64,000 nt of DNA, from NCBI GenBank assembly GCA_020829485.1, contig JAIVFU010000007.1, positions 79,150 to 143,149 of the forward strand. The letters are read 5' to 3'. Shown piece after piece: positions 1 to 10,116 of this stretch (position 1 is its first letter; each line of letters begins with the position of its first letter). A model generated the notes under the pieces. That model saw only the letters and a list, made by a program, of their open reading frames with translations, was not told where the DNA came from and did no database searches. This DNA comes from Nostoc sp. CHAB 5834 (lineage in GTDB: Bacteria > Cyanobacteriota > Cyanobacteriia > Cyanobacteriales > Nostocaceae). The position numbers were made by a program, and so were the translations under genes.

Positions 1-25
1 ACCCCCTTTACTCCCCCTGCTCTTA

Positions 26-3000
26 TCAACGGTATAGCCAAACCCGCAATAATGAAAGCAATTGCTCAGTATCTACGGGTTTAGTAATGTAATCTGATGC
101 ACCGGCTTCAATACACTTCTCGCGATCGCCTTGCATGGCTTTAGCGGTTAGTGCAATAATCGGCAAAGATTTAAATTGCTCGTTTTGGCGAATCTGGCGG
201 GTTGTTTCATAACCATCCATTTCTGGCATCATTACGTCCATCAAAACGACATCAACATCTGGTGTACTTTCCAATAGGGTAATCCCCTCTCTGCCGTTTT
301 CAGCGTATAAAACCTGTATTTGATAACGCTCCAGCATACTTGTCAGCGCGAAGATATTACGCACATCGTCGTCTACAATTAGTGCTTTTTTGCCAGCGAG
401 TAAGTAGTCTATGGAATGCAGTTGTTCAAGTATTTGTCGCTTGGGTTCAGGTAAATTTGCTTGGACTCGGTGTAAAAATAATGCTGTTTCATCGAGAAGA
501 CGTTCGGGCGATCGCACATCTTTAATGATGATTGTTTCGGCAATTCGTCTGAGTTCCGTTTCTTGAGCTTTGCTAATTTCTCTACCTGTGTAGACAATGA
601 TTGGTAAAGTTTTACCGTGAGGTAGAAGCTTTATCTGCTCAATTAGTTCAAATCCGGTCATGTCGGGTAGCCCTAAATCGAGAACGAGGCAATCAAAATG
701 CTGGGCGCGAATAGCTTCTAAAGTTGCTGCACCCGTGGCAACCGCAGTGGTAGAAACATCGTTGTTACCAATTAACTCAACAATACTAAGCCGTTGAGTG
801 TCGTCGTCTTCGACTACTAATAAATTTTTCACCTGTCGCTCAACAAAACCTTTAATTTTGGTCAACGCCTCGGATATTGTCTCGCTGGTTAAGGGCTTTT
901 GCAGATATGCGATCGCACCTAGTTGCAAACCGCGCTGTCTCCCTTCTTCAACTGTCATAATATGTACAGGAATGTGACGGGTATTTGGGTCATGCTTCAG
1001 ACGATCTAATACCGTCCAACCATCCATTTCTGGCAACCTGATATCTAGTAAAATGGCTGAAGGCTGGAATTGCTGCGCTAACATCAAACCTGTACTGCCG
1101 GTTTGAGCAGTGATTACCTTAAATCCGTGCTGTTGCGCCATCTCTAGCAAGATCCGTGCAAAATTAACGTCATCCTCAACAATTAGTAACACGCGATCGC
1201 CTCTTTCTATAGTCGTGCGATCGTCATTAATCATTGTAGAGACGCGATTCATCGCGTCTGTATTAGACCCGATTAATCGCGTTTCTAAGTAAGGAGTGCT
1301 GAGTTGTGTCGATATTGACTCAGGATTCAATTGTGGGAAGTAAAATGTAAAGGTGCTACCTTGACCAGGTTGACTGATTAGTTTAATTTCGCCGCCAAAG
1401 AGACGGGCAATTTCGCGGCTAATTGATAAGCCCAATCCAGTACCGCCGTATCTCCGACTCGTAGAGCCATCAGCTTGCTGAAATGCCTCGAAAATCACTT
1501 TCTGCTTATCGGGGGCAATGCCAATGCCTGTATCGCTGACTGAGAACGCAATGACATTTTGGGCGCGATTTAAAGTTACTTGGTCTTTGCTCCATCCCTG
1601 CTTCGCCACTGCAATCTGTAAGCGTACCTCCCCTTTTTCTGTAAATTTAAAAGCGTTGGAGAGGAGATTTTTCAACACCTGTTGTAAGCGTTTGACATCT
1701 GTGTAGATGGTTGTGGGCAATTCGGGAGTCAATTCAATTATGAAACCAAGTCCTTTGCTCTGAGCGATTTGTCGGAAGGTGCGCTCAATCTGATCGCCCA
1801 ACTCTGTCAATGGCATTTGAGTCATGTCAATTGACATAGTTCCAGATTCAATTTTAGCGAGATCCAGAATGTCATTAATTAACGCCAACAAATCATTACC
1901 TGCTGAGTAAATTGTTTGGCTGTATTCGACTTGCTTGGCGCTGAGATTGTGATCAATGTTATCTGCCAACAACTTCGCCAAAATCAACAAGCTGTTCAAC
2001 GGTGTCCGCAGTTCATGGGACATATTAGCGAGAAATTCTGATTTGTATTTTGAAGAAAGGGCGAGTTGTTCAGCTTTGTCTTCTAAAGAGAGTCTTGCTT
2101 GTTCGATTTCCCGATTTTTGCGCTCGACTTCTTTCTTTTGCATCGCCAACAACTCTGCCTTTTCTTCTAATTCGGCGTTGGTTTGTTGCAACTCCTCTTG
2201 CTGTCCTTTGAGTAAATCTTCAGAGGCTTTGAGTGATTGCGCTTGTTCTTCTAAGCGCTTGTTAGTTTCCCTGAGTTCGCTTTGCTGGGATTGTAGTTCT
2301 TCAGCTAAAGATTGCGACTGCTTGAGTAATTCTTCAGTTCGCATGGATGCTGCGATCGTGTTGAGGACGATCGCTATACTTTCGGTAAGCTGGTCGAAGA
2401 ATGTCAGATGAATTTCGCTAAAACGCCGGAAGGATGCTAATTCTATGACTGCTGTCACCTGTCCTTCAAAAAGTACAGGTAACACCACGGCATTAAGTGG
2501 AGACGATTCTCCTAAACCAGAGGCAATTCTGACATAATCACTTGGTACATCTGTCAACAGTATTCGCTCTTTTTCTAAAGCGCATTGTCCCACCAAACCT
2601 TCACCCAAGTGGAAACGGTTAGCCAAATGTCTGCGTTCGCGGTAAGCGTAGCTACTAATTAGTTTTAAATACGGTGTATGTTCAGCAGACTCCATCAGGA
2701 AGAATACGCCGTGTTGCGCTCCTACTAAGGGTGCTAGTTCTGAAAGAATCAGTTTAGATACGGTTTCTAAGTCTCGCTGCCCTTGCAGCATTCGGGTAAA
2801 CTTGGCTAGGTTAGTTTTCAACCAATCTTGCTCAGTATTTTTCTGCGTTGTCTCCCGCAGATTAGCAATCATCTGGTTGATATTGTCTTTGAGGATCGCT
2901 ACTTCCCCTAGTGCTTCGACGGCAATTGAACGAGTTAAATCACCTTTAGTTACAGCTGTAGCAACTTCTGCGATCGCTCTTAATTGAGTTGTCAGTGTAG

Positions 3001-6000
3001 CAGCAAGTTCATTTACATTATCCGTCAAATCTTTCCAAGTTCCAGCCGCCCCAGGTACTCTCGCTTGTCCGCCTAACTTCCCTTCAATTCCCACTTCTCG
3101 CGCTACTGTAGTTACCTGATTGGCAAATGTCGCTAGGGTATCAATCATCTCGTTGATTGTCTCTGCCAAGGTTTCAATTTCTCCCTTAGCATCTAACATC
3201 AGTTTCCGTTTCAAGTCACCGTTAGCAACTGCCGTTACAACTCTGGCAATACCGCGAACTTGTGCCGTTAAGTTACCCGCCATCGAGTTAACGTTATCTG
3301 TTAAATCCTTCCAAGTTCCCGCTACACCTTGGACTTGCGCTTGTCCACCTAGCTTCCCTTCAGTTCCCACTTCCCGCGCCACCCGCGTTACTTCACTTGC
3401 AAAGGAACTAAGTTGATCCACCATTGTATTGGTGGTGTTCTTCAAGTCCAAAATTTCGCCTTTGGCATCGACGGTAATTTTCTTAGATAAGTCGCCATTA
3501 GCTACCGCCTTAGTAACTTCCGCGATGTTGCGAACTTGTCCGGTGAGGTTCCCCGCCATCGAGTTAACGTTATCTGTTAAATCTTTCCAAGTTCCTGCAA
3601 CTCCTCTGACGTAGGCTTGCACACCAAGTTTACCTTCCGTTCCCACCTCACGGGCAACTCTTGTAACTTCTGATGCAAAAGAATTTAGCTGATCCACCAT
3701 TGTATTAATGGTGTTTTTAAGCTCTTGAATTTCACCTTTCACATCGACGGTGATTTTCTTAGATAAGTCGCCGTTAGCTACCGCCGTAGTAACTTCGGCA
3801 ATGTTCCGCACTTGTGCTGTTAAACTTCCCGCCATGAAGTTTACGCTGTCGGTTAAATCCTTCCAAGTTCCAGCTACACCCTTAACTTCTGCTTGTACAC
3901 CTAATTTACCTTCAGTTCCCACCTCACGGGCAACTCTTGTTACTTCCGATGCAAAGGAATTAAGTTGATCCACCATTGTATTAACGGTGTTTTTCAACTC
4001 TAAAATTTCACCTTTGACATCAACAGAGATTTTCTTAGATAAATCGCCATTAGCTACAGCTGTGGTGACTGCGGCAATATTCCGCACTTGTGCCGTTAAA
4101 CTTCCCGCCATGAAGTTTACGCTGTCGGTTAAATCTTTCCAAGTTCCGGCTACACCACGCACATCTGCTTGTACACCTAATTTACCCTCGCTTCCCACTT
4201 CCCGCGCCACCCGCGTCACTTCCGATGCAAAGGAATTAAGTTGATCCACCATTATATTGATGGTATTCTTGAGTTCGAGAATTTCGCCTTTGACAGCAAC
4301 AGTAATTTTCTTAGATAAATCACCATTTGCGATCGCAGTTGTCACTTCGGCAATGTTCCGCACCTGTGCCGTCAAGCTTCCCGCCATGAAGTTCACGCTG
4401 TCAGTTAAATCTTTCCAAGTACCAGCAACGTCTTTGACTTCTGCTTGTACACCCAATTTACCTTCAGTTCCCACTTCCCGCGCCACCCGCGTTACTTCAC
4501 TTGCAAAAGAACTAAGTTGATCCACCATTGTATTAATGGTATTTTTCAACTCCAGAATTTCACCTTTGACATCAACGGTGATTTTCTTAGATAAATCGCC
4601 TGTTGCAACCGCCGTAGTGACTTCGGCAATATTCCGCACCTGTGCCGTTAAACTTCCCGCCATGAAGTTTACGCTGTCAGTTAAATCTTTCCAAGTGCCA
4701 GCCACACCCTTAACTTCTGCTTGCACGCCCAGTTTACCCTCACTTCCTACCTCACGAGCAACCCTTGTTACTTCTGATGCAAAGGAATTTAGTTGATCCA
4801 CCATTGTGTTAATGGTATTTTTGAGTTCCAGAATTTCACCTTTGACATCAACGGTAATTTTCTTAGATAAGTCACCTGTTGCAACCGCCGTAGTGACTTC
4901 GGCAATATTCCGCACCTGTGCCGTTAAACTTCCCGCCATGAAGTTTACACTGTCGGTCAAATCTTTCCAAGTTCCAGCTACGCCGCGCACATCGGCTTGC
5001 ACACCTAGTTTACCTTCACTGCCAACTTCACGAGCAACTCTTGTTACTTCACTTGCAAAGGAACTGAGTTGATCCACCATTATATTGATGGTATTCTTGA
5101 GTTCAAAAATTTCACCTCTAACATCGACGGTGATTTTTTTAGATAGATCACCATTTGCGATCGCAGTGGCAACTTCGGCAATATTTCGCACCTGTCCGGT
5201 GAGATTACCCGCCATTAAGTTAACGTTGTCAGTTAAATCTTTCCAAGTCCCCGCCACACCGCGCACTTCTGCTTGTACGCCCAACTTCCCTTCAGTTCCC
5301 ACCTCACGGGCAACTCTTGTTACTTCACTTGCAAAGGAATTCAGTTGATCCACCATTGTGTTGATGGTGTTTTTCAACTCCAGAATTTCACCTTTCACAT
5401 CCACAGTAATTTTCTTGGATAAATCGCCATTCGCTACCGCCGTTGTCACTTCCGCAATATTCCGCACCTGTGCCGTCAAGCTTCCCGCCATGAAGTTTAC
5501 GCTATCGGTAAGGTCTTTCCACGTACCCGCTACCCCCCGCACTTCTGCTTGTCCGCCTAATTTTCCTTCTGCACCCACCTCACGCGCAACCCTTGTTACT
5601 TCCGATGCAAAGGAATTAAGTTGATCCACCATAATGTTGACGGTGTTTTTCAACTCTAAAATTTCGCCTTTGACATCAACAGTGATTTTCTTGGATAAGT
5701 CGCCATTTGCTACCGCCGTTGTCACTTCCGCAATATTACGGACTTGGGCTGTTAAATTCCCTGCCATCAAGTTAACGTTGTCAGTTAAATCCTTCCAAGT
5801 ACCTGCAACACCTTTAACTTCTGCTTGTACGCCCAACTTCCCTTCAGTTCCCACCTCACGGGCAACTCGTGTAACTTCCGATGCAAAGGAATTAAGCTGA
5901 TCCACCATTGTGTTGACGGTGTTTTTTAGTTCAAGAATTTCGCCTTTCACATTAACGGTGATTTTTTTAGATAGATCACCATTTGCGATCGCAGTGGCAA

Positions 6001-6628
6001 CTTCGGCAATGTTGCGAACTTGTCCGGTGAGATTACCCGCCATCAAGTTAACGTTATCAGTTAAATCTTTCCAAGTGCCAGCGACACCTTGCACTTCGGC
6101 TTGAACGCCCAACTTCCCTTCAGTTCCGACTTCACGGGCAACTCGTGTTACTTCCGATGCAAAAGAACCAAGCCGATCTACCATCGTGTTAACGATATTA
6201 GCAGTTTGGAGAAATTCACCTTGCAGAGGTCTGCCTTCAATTTCTGTAGCGATCGTTTGGGATAAGTCACCATTGGCGACTGACCGAATTACCCGCGTAG
6301 TTTCAGCCGTTGGTTGAACTAAATCTGTAATTAGAGTATTGACAGAAGTAACACAATTTAACCAAGAACCCCGAACATCTCCGAGAGAGGCGCGATCGGC
6401 AATTTTGCCTTCTTTGCCGACAACATTACCAATGCGTTGTAGCTCCGCCGCCATTCGCTCATTTTGATCAATAATATCATTGAGCGTATCAGCTATTTTC
6501 CCTGCCACACCAGTATGGTCTATGGGCATCCGAGCCGAGAAGTCACCCTGTTTAACAGCATTCAGCGTTCTTAGTAGCTGATTTAAATCTAGATTGTCAC
6601 TGTCTCTAGTTAACTGTTCGGTTGCCAT
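26..6628 (-). CDS. Multi-HAMP hybrid sensor histidine kinase with GAF and three receiver domains
   Basis: A 2200-residue cytosolic phosphorelay protein with no transmembrane segment. Order: an N-terminal HAMP-like region (about 1-154), twelve HAMP-type units of about 92 residues (155-1258), a GAF domain (about 1270-1440), a coiled coil rich in E, Q and K (about 1440-1530), HisKA with phospho-acceptor His in [13 protein letters not shown], HATPase_c with DTGIGI and GGTGLGLSI, then three receiver domains ([23 protein letters not shown] and [11 protein letters not shown] hold the acceptor Asp). The first receiver follows the kinase directly and the last ends the protein. Multi-HAMP arrays are thought to relay conformational signals, and three receivers suggest a branched relay. 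The sensed signal is unknown. It stands alone here; no response regulator with a DNA-binding output is adjacent. Start is the ATG giving MATEQL. Confidence 0.93.
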   Translation of the reverse strand: MATEQLTRDSDNLDLNQLLRTLNAVKQGDFSARMPIDHTGVAGKIADTLNDIIDQNERMAAELQRIGNVVGKEGKIADRASLGDVRGSWLNCVTSVNTLITDLVQPTAETTRVIRSVANGDLSQTIATEIEGRPLQGEFLQTANIVNTMVDRLGSFASEVTRVAREVGTEGKLGVQAEVQGVAGTWKDLTDNVNLMAGNLTGQVRNIAEVATAIANGDLSKKITVNVKGEILELKNTVNTMVDQLNSFASEVTRVAREVGTEGKLGVQAEVKGVAGTWKDLTDNVNLMAGNLTAQVRNIAEVTTAVANGDLSKKITVDVKGEILELKNTVNIMVDQLNSFASEVTRVAREVGAEGKLGGQAEVRGVAGTWKDLTDSVNFMAGSLTAQVRNIAEVTTAVANGDLSKKITVDVKGEILELKNTINTMVDQLNSFASEVTRVAREVGTEGKLGVQAEVRGVAGTWKDLTDNVNLMAGNLTGQVRNIAEVATAIANGDLSKKITVDVRGEIFELKNTINIMVDQLSSFASEVTRVAREVGSEGKLGVQADVRGVAGTWKDLTDSVNFMAGSLTAQVRNIAEVTTAVATGDLSKKITVDVKGEILELKNTINTMVDQLNSFASEVTRVAREVGSEGKLGVQAEVKGVAGTWKDLTDSVNFMAGSLTAQVRNIAEVTTAVATGDLSKKITVDVKGEILELKNTINTMVDQLSSFASEVTRVAREVGTEGKLGVQAEVKDVAGTWKDLTDSVNFMAGSLTAQVRNIAEVTTAIANGDLSKKITVAVKGEILELKNTINIMVDQLNSFASEVTRVAREVGSEGKLGVQADVRGVAGTWKDLTDSVNFMAGSLTAQVRNIAAVTTAVANGDLSKKISVDVKGEILELKNTVNTMVDQLNSFASEVTRVAREVGTEGKLGVQAEVKGVAGTWKDLTDSVNFMAGSLTAQVRNIAEVTTAVANGDLSKKITVDVKGEIQELKNTINTMVDQLNSFASEVTRVAREVGTEGKLGVQAYVRGVAGTWKDLTDNVNSMAGNLTGQVRNIAEVTKAVANGDLSKKITVDAKGEILDLKNTTNTMVDQLSSFASEVTRVAREVGTEGKLGGQAQVQGVAGTWKDLTDNVNSMAGNLTAQVRGIARVVTAVANGDLKRKLMLDAKGEIETLAETINEMIDTLATFANQVTTVAREVGIEGKLGGQARVPGAAGTWKDLTDNVNELAATLTTQLRAIAEVATAVTKGDLTRSIAVEALGEVAILKDNINQMIANLRETTQKNTEQDWLKTNLAKFTRMLQGQRDLETVSKLILSELAPLVGAQHGVFFLMESAEHTPYLKLISSYAYRERRHLANRFHLGEGLVGQCALEKERILLTDVPSDYVRIASGLGESSPLNAVVLPVLFEGQVTAVIELASFRRFSEIHLTFFDQLTESIAIVLNTIAASMRTEELLKQSQSLAEELQSQQSELRETNKRLEEQAQSLKASEDLLKGQQEELQQTNAELEEKAELLAMQKKEVERKNREIEQARLSLEDKAEQLALSSKYKSEFLANMSHELRTPLNSLLILAKLLADNIDHNLSAKQVEYSQTIYSAGNDLLALINDILDLAKIESGTMSIDMTQMPLTELGDQIERTFRQIAQSKGLGFIIELTPELPTTIYTDVKRLQQVLKNLLSNAFKFTEKGEVRLQIAVAKQGWSKDQVTLNRAQNVIAFSVSDTGIGIAPDKQKVIFEAFQQADGSTSRRYGGTGLGLSISREIARLFGGEIKLISQPGQGSTFTFYFPQLNPESISTQLSTPYLETRLIGSNTDAMNRVSTMINDDRTTIERGDRVLLIVEDDVNFARILLEMAQQHGFKVITAQTGSTGLMLAQQFQPSAILLDIRLPEMDGWTVLDRLKHDPNTRHIPVHIMTVEEGRQRGLQLGAIAYLQKPLTSETISEALTKIKGFVERQVKNLLVVEDDDTQRLSIVELIGNNDVSTTAVATGAATLEAIRAQHFDCLVLDLGLPDMTGFELIEQIKLLPHGKTLPIIVYTGREISKAQETELRRIAETIIIKDVRSPERLLDETALFLHRVQANLPEPKRQILEQLHSIDYLLAGKKALIVDDDVRNIFALTSMLERYQIQVLYAENGREGITLLESTPDVDVVLMDVMMPEMDGYETTRQIRQNEQFKSLPIIALTAKAMQGDREKCIEAGASDYITKPVDTEQLLSLLRVWLYR
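2855..6166 (-). repeat. Twelve tandem 276-bp HAMP-encoding repeats
   Basis: In-frame tandem units of about 276 bp inside the kinase gene, each coding a block running from [14 protein letters not shown] to NTMVDQL. Units 2 to 10 are nearly identical in protein and very similar in DNA; units 11 and 12 are more divergent (unit 12 begins [14 protein letters not shown]). Two sub-types occur, one with [10 protein letters not shown] and one with [10 protein letters not shown], mostly in runs. This pattern suggests recent unequal exchange or gene conversion. Confidence 0.9.
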
Positions 6629-6970
6629 AGCCTTATCTCTAAAAAATTTCCTGAGTTTTTGTGTTTAAAAAAGGTTTTATCCAAGCAGAAAGTTGATTTT
6701 AACTCTCATCAGTGTTTTTAAGTTTTCTGGTACTCGCCATAGCAACAAATCTTTGGTAATTTGATTAGCTTAGAATATGTAGTTATTTAAGAATTACGAA
6801 TTATTTAACTGTCGAATGTCCCTGGTGGTGACTGATACTGAGGCTTGCACTAGTAAGACGTACTCATTCTAATGATAACGGGGGAAATTAGAATTTCTCA
6901 ACGGGCAAGGCTATAGGGGTTGGTTAGGAAATGCCTCAATTTGGACGTAGTGGTGCGCCCCAAGCTGTCA
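6629..6970. other. Intergenic, no gene seen
   Basis: AT-rich leader upstream of the multi-HAMP kinase. No plausible coding frame, and no recognised promoter motif beyond general AT-rich stretches. It ends at the target duplication AAGCTGTCA of the following inverted-repeat element. Confidence 0.5.
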
Positions 6971-7111
6971 ACTGACTTTTCACGTTATGTGGAAAAGCCA
7001 ACGATTGACCTAACCCCCTTCCCGATGCTCTAAGGGGAAAAATTCAAAGTCTCTCTCCTTAAAGGAAGAGAGAAATAGAAGTGAGGTTTTCCACATACCG
7101 TGAAAAGTCAT
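6971..7111. repeat. Small inverted-repeat element (family delta), copy 1
   Basis: A 141-bp element with termini CTGACTTTTCACG and CGTGAAAAGTCA as inverted repeats, extended inward by TTATGTGGAAAA and TTTTCCACATA. It is bounded on both sides by AAGCTGTCA (6962-6970 and 7112-7120), a 9-bp target duplication. No coding capacity. A second copy lies near 57349. Confidence 0.8.
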
Positions 7112-7158
7112 AAGCTGTCAAAGGCATAGCGCGATTAATTCAAATATTATCTAAATCG

Positions 7159-7386
7159 CTACTCAATAATTTCATCATATTGATTGGTGTCGTCTTCGGG
7201 TAATTCTTTAATCTCCACCAATACATCCGCCAAAGTTTTTTCATCTAGCCATTGATGACGTTCTTTGGTGTAGTCTCCTTTACCCGGACTGAAATATTGA
7301 ATAAACCGAATAGTATCGGCAACTCCCAGAGAATTGATCAAGGCATCGTAACCCTGTTTAATAATTTCATTTTGGGTTTTCATCAT
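7159..7386 (-). CDS. Small partner (putative antitoxin) of PIN-domain protein
   Basis: A 75-residue acidic protein lying immediately 3' of, and overlapping by 20 bp, the PIN gene on the same strand. Its core, with IRFIQYFSPGKGDYTKERHQ followed by an acidic tail, resembles small cyanobacterial proteins encoded beside PIN toxins. The overlap implies translational coupling. By position it is most likely the antitoxin or an accessory of the PIN toxin; no DNA-binding motif is obvious. The partner toxin is frameshifted, so this may be an orphaned half of a decaying module. Assignment rests on context and resemblance only. Confidence 0.6.
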   Translation of the reverse strand: MMKTQNEIIKQGYDALINSLGVADTIRFIQYFSPGKGDYTKERHQWLDEKTLADVLVEIKELPEDDTNQYDEIIE

Positions 7387-7851
7387 TACTTTTCTCGACT
7401 TGTATTACTTCAGCCAGCCATTGAACGGGATTATTAATCAATACGTTAATTAATTGAGAGTTTTTTTGAGCTTTTTTGAAGAGTCTGTCATCTGTTGTGA
7501 GATATACATCAGCCTGACTTCTTTCGGCGCTGGCGATGTGGGTGGCATCATAGCTGGAGAATCCTAATTTTTGAAGTTGAGCGGCTCTGTCTTCAATGAA
7601 GGTGCTATTAATAACTTTAATTTTAGCAATATCGAGTAATTTTTTGACGTTTTGTAGTCTTTCTAAATCAGGTGTTTGGTTTAATTCGGCCATAAAGCAC
7701 TGCTGTTGATCAGTTTCCAAGCCACTGATTGACATTGATTTAGAATTGTCATAACTGCCTGTGCTTCTAAATAAATACGAGATTGCGTCTGGTCATCAAA
7801 CGGACGATTCAAACAACAAGCATCCAGATAGATTTTATATTGTTTACTCAT
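7367..7851 (-). pseudogene. PIN-domain toxin, split by a one-base frameshift
   Basis: Two overlapping frames make one PIN protein. The 5' part starts at the ATG at 7849-7851 (MSKQYKIYLDACCLNRPFDD, containing the first acidic PIN residue in LDACCLNRPFDD) and reads into a stop at 7681. The 3' part, in another frame, begins about 7690 with MAELNQTPDLERLQ and carries the later motifs SSYDATHIA and LTTDDRLFKKA. Restoring one base near 7692-7697 would join INSSAL to MAELNQ, giving a normal-length protein of about 160 residues. PIN proteins of this type are RNases acting as type II toxins. Either the gene is inactivated or this is a sequencing or phase variant. Confidence 0.75.
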
Positions 7852-8032
7852 GGTGTTTACTCATCTGAATCATATTTAAGTCGGGTTGACTCCGTGAGTA
7901 ATTTCTACATTATGCCCTCTTTGAGGGCTTTATGATTTTTGGAATTTGAGGAAAGCAGCAAATCAAAAAATCCTAACTGATAACTGAGGTTTGCTAAAGT
8001 CAGAAATATCCGGCAACTCCAAGGATTGGCAA
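7852..8032. other. Short intergenic spacer between divergent genes
   Basis: Contains a weak hairpin (GCCCTC TTTGAGGGC near 7914-7930). No gene seen. Confidence 0.4.
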
Positions 8033-8495
8033 ATGGTTAGAGAGTACTCAGCCCAGAAACATCTGCCTCCGCTTGAAAGTGGCGTAGGCGTAGCCCGTCG
8101 TAGACATCGCCTAACTCGCCCTGAATTTGAACGGCGTTATGTGGCTGCACCCCATATCAATAAAGCAGAACTGATTGAAGGAATCGTTTACGTGGCATCT
8201 CCTGTAAAACACGAGCAGCATGGCAAACCCCACAGTCGGGTGATAACTTGGTTAGGAGTCTACCAATCACTGACTCCTGGTGTTGATTTGAGTGATGCCG
8301 CAACAGTCAGACTAGATTTAGACAATGAACCCCAGCCAGATGCAGTGCTGTTTATTGAACCAGACGCAGGGGGACAAACCCGTTTGAGCCGCGACGGTTA
8401 CATTGAAGGATCTCCCGAATTGATTGTTGAAATTGCAGCAAGTAGCGTTGCGATCGATACAGGCAGTAAAAAGCAGGTTTATCGCCGAAATGTTT
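8033..8495 (+). pseudogene. Uma2-family (DUF820) endonuclease-like gene, 3' truncated
   Basis: Reads MVREYSAQKHLPPLE at the N terminus, then HRLTRPEFERRYVAAPHI, KAELIEGIVYVASPV, LDLDNEPQPDAVL and ELIVEIAASSVAID, the conserved blocks of the PD-(D/E)XK-like Uma2 family; the acidic residues in EPQPDAVL and ELIVEIA are the usual catalytic positions. I chose the ATG at 8033 rather than a TTG at 7991. The family sequence stops at KKQVYRRN (about 8490); the remaining codons come from antisense NACHT DNA. A 24-bp dispersed repeat adds an in-frame GVGVARRRH segment (8082-8105) that other family members lack. Very likely non-functional. Confidence 0.75.
8082..8105 (+). repeat. 24-bp dispersed repeat inserted in Uma2 gene
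   Basis: Core GCGTAGGCGTAGCCCGTCG followed by TAGAC. The same 24 bases recur at 15606-15629 in intergenic DNA, showing that this is a mobile or copied short repeat that entered the Uma2 reading frame without breaking it. Confidence 0.7.
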
Positions 8496-9467
8496 CTCCC
8501 AGATTAGACGGTATGCTATTTGTTTGTTGAAAAACATTACACAGCATCCACAATAACAGAGGCGTTTCCCCCAATTATTGCAAGCGTCCAGCCAACTGTC
8601 GCAGCATTTCATCACCCACCTCTGGCAAATAGGCGCGGACAAAATGCTGCATCTGCGCTTCTGTCAGGGGTTGCATTTCCAGTTTTTTTTCAATACCTAA
8701 ATCACCCCCCACCCCCAAATACCGCGTAGTAAAAATCATCGGCGTGACTCGGTGGTATTTCTGCCGAAATCCGTCTAAATCTCGTCTAGCTTCATTGTTG
8801 GGTAATTCATTCAAACCGTCTACAAGTAACAAAAATTGCCCTGTAAACAGTAGATTTTCAGGCGTTGCTGAATTAGGGGATGATTCTTGTGGGGTGGGCA
8901 TCCTGCCCGCCCGGAAATACAAGGGACGGGCAAGATGCCCATCTCACAAAAATAGTAAAATCATCCCGCAAATATGCAACCCCGATTTTCAATCTCTATC
9001 CTGTTAAGGTTTAAATTATAGCCAGTCAAAAAGTCCCGAATTAAATCCAGCACCGAAGTTTTGTAGCGTCTTAACTCCACTAGCACGGGAATTTGCTGAT
9101 TTGGTTCTCTTTGTTTGGCCTTTTGAGCTTCTTCCCACAACAAACGCTCTAAAGCTGTAGATTTGCCTGAACCTGGTTTTCCTACTAGCAATACATGGAC
9201 GGGTGCATACTTCCGTAACCCTTCGAGGATATCCAACCGTTCAATTTTTTCTCTGTCTGGTGCTTCACCTTCTCGTTGCTGTGGTACTGTTTGCACCCTC
9301 AAACTCAAATCTAAGCGTCTGCGCGATTTTTTGGGTTCAAGTCTTTGACGGTCTATGGCATCAGTTGGCGTGTATAAATCTTGCCATTCTTTATATGTGT
9401 CATCCTCGCTCAGAGATTCTAGATACGTTTGAAAATCTATGCTGTGGTCTGCAACCATAGTAGTCAA
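8490..9467 (-). pseudogene. NACHT-domain STAND NTPase, disrupted and truncated
   Basis: The 5' part (9467 to 8961) codes about 168 residues including the Walker A GKPGSGKS at residues 96-103 and IPVLVELRRY. Reading is then interrupted by an inverted-repeat insertion with stops. The frame resumes with LLFTGQFLLLVDGLNELPN (Walker B) and VTPMIFTTRYLG, then QLAGRLQ followed by a TAA at 8575-8577, after which the same frame continues as LGETPLLLWMLCNVFQQTN down to about 8490. The gene then joins the truncated Uma2 gene tail-to-tail. Intact NACHT proteins of this sort are signal-transducing or antiviral NTPases with C-terminal sensor repeats, all missing here. Confidence 0.8.
8875..8968. repeat. 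Inverted-repeat insertion interrupting NACHT gene
   Basis: Long imperfect palindrome: GGATGATT and CTTGTGGGGTGGGCATC on the left match GATGCCCATCTCACAA and AATCATCC on the right. Its core is the same family as the 62-bp element inside the chelatase gene at 12308-12369. It sits between the Walker A and Walker B parts of the NACHT gene and introduces in-frame stops. Confidence 0.75.
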
Positions 9468-9561
9468 TTGACCGAGGACTTTTAAGCGCTCTTTTATATA
9501 CTACACAATAAAACGCTCAATCCTTTCTATGGTGTCCGTCCTACAATAGTAAAATTGATAT

Positions 9562-9687
9562 CCCGCAAGGAACTGAAGTTCCTTGCTAATAGCAAAAGTC
9601 ATCTGAAGATGACTAAATATACTCAAAAATATTTAGTCTACTTTAGTAGACTTTAGCTATTAGCCTGGGAATTGATTCCCAGGCGGG
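9562..9687. repeat. Multi-hairpin 'cloverleaf' repeat, copy 1
   Basis: Outer stem CCCGC/GCGGG (9562-9566 and 9683-9687). Inside, hairpin AAGGAACTGAAGTTCCTT (9567-9584), then a second stem GCTAATAGC/GCTATTAGC enclosing hairpins AGTCATCTGAAGATGACT (9597-9614) and AGTCTACTTTAGTAGACT (9635-9652), then hairpin CCTGGGAAT..ATTCCCAGG. Related copies occur at about 26943, 29870, 50358, 50571 and 52398. Confidence 0.8.
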
Positions 9688-10116
9688 TGAGGAAGCTAAC
9701 AGATCAATGTTGGGTTTCGTTCCTCAACCCAACCTACAATCAATTTTTTTGCAACAATTTAGTTTTGACACGCCACTACGTATTTTTTCAACTCACGATC
9801 GCACCCGACACGCCATTCATAGATCCATTTGCAGAAGAAAGCTTCACAGAATCGGCTGCTAAAGAATTGGTGAGTTTAGAATTGCCTACTACGCTTTGCT
9901 TCTTCTTAGTATTACCTCGTCTAGCACCACCCGCCTGTGGCGACCTCCTTAAACAGGTGAATTATAATTTTCAACAGAACGTAACATGACTCATACTGAA
10001 GCTGAAGACTGGCAAATGCCAGAGTTCTAGTTTAATTATCTCAAGACACAATAACCTTAATAGCAGTTAGTGATTTTAACAGTGATGCGTTAATAAGCTT
10101 TAACGCATCTATTTTC
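9688..10116. other. Intergenic with repeat debris, no convincing gene
   Basis: Contains a GTTGGGTTTCGTTCC..CAACCCAACCTAC hairpin repeat (9708-9740, also at about 21377 and 57530). It is followed by a stretch readable as TPFIDPFAEESFTESAAKE on the + strand, which I could not assign to any family and which lacks a credible start. Confidence 0.4.

Noticed and set aside
1956..6104. A series of 60-150 codon frames on the + strand, spaced about 276 bp
   Set aside because: These are antisense shadows repeated because the HAMP units repeat; they have no independent coding signal.
9672..9989. A 105-codon + strand frame containing TPFIDPFAEESFTESAAKE
   Set aside because: Starts inside a cloverleaf repeat and a hairpin repeat, has no ribosome-binding site, and no family match could be recalled. 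Kept only as intergenic debris.
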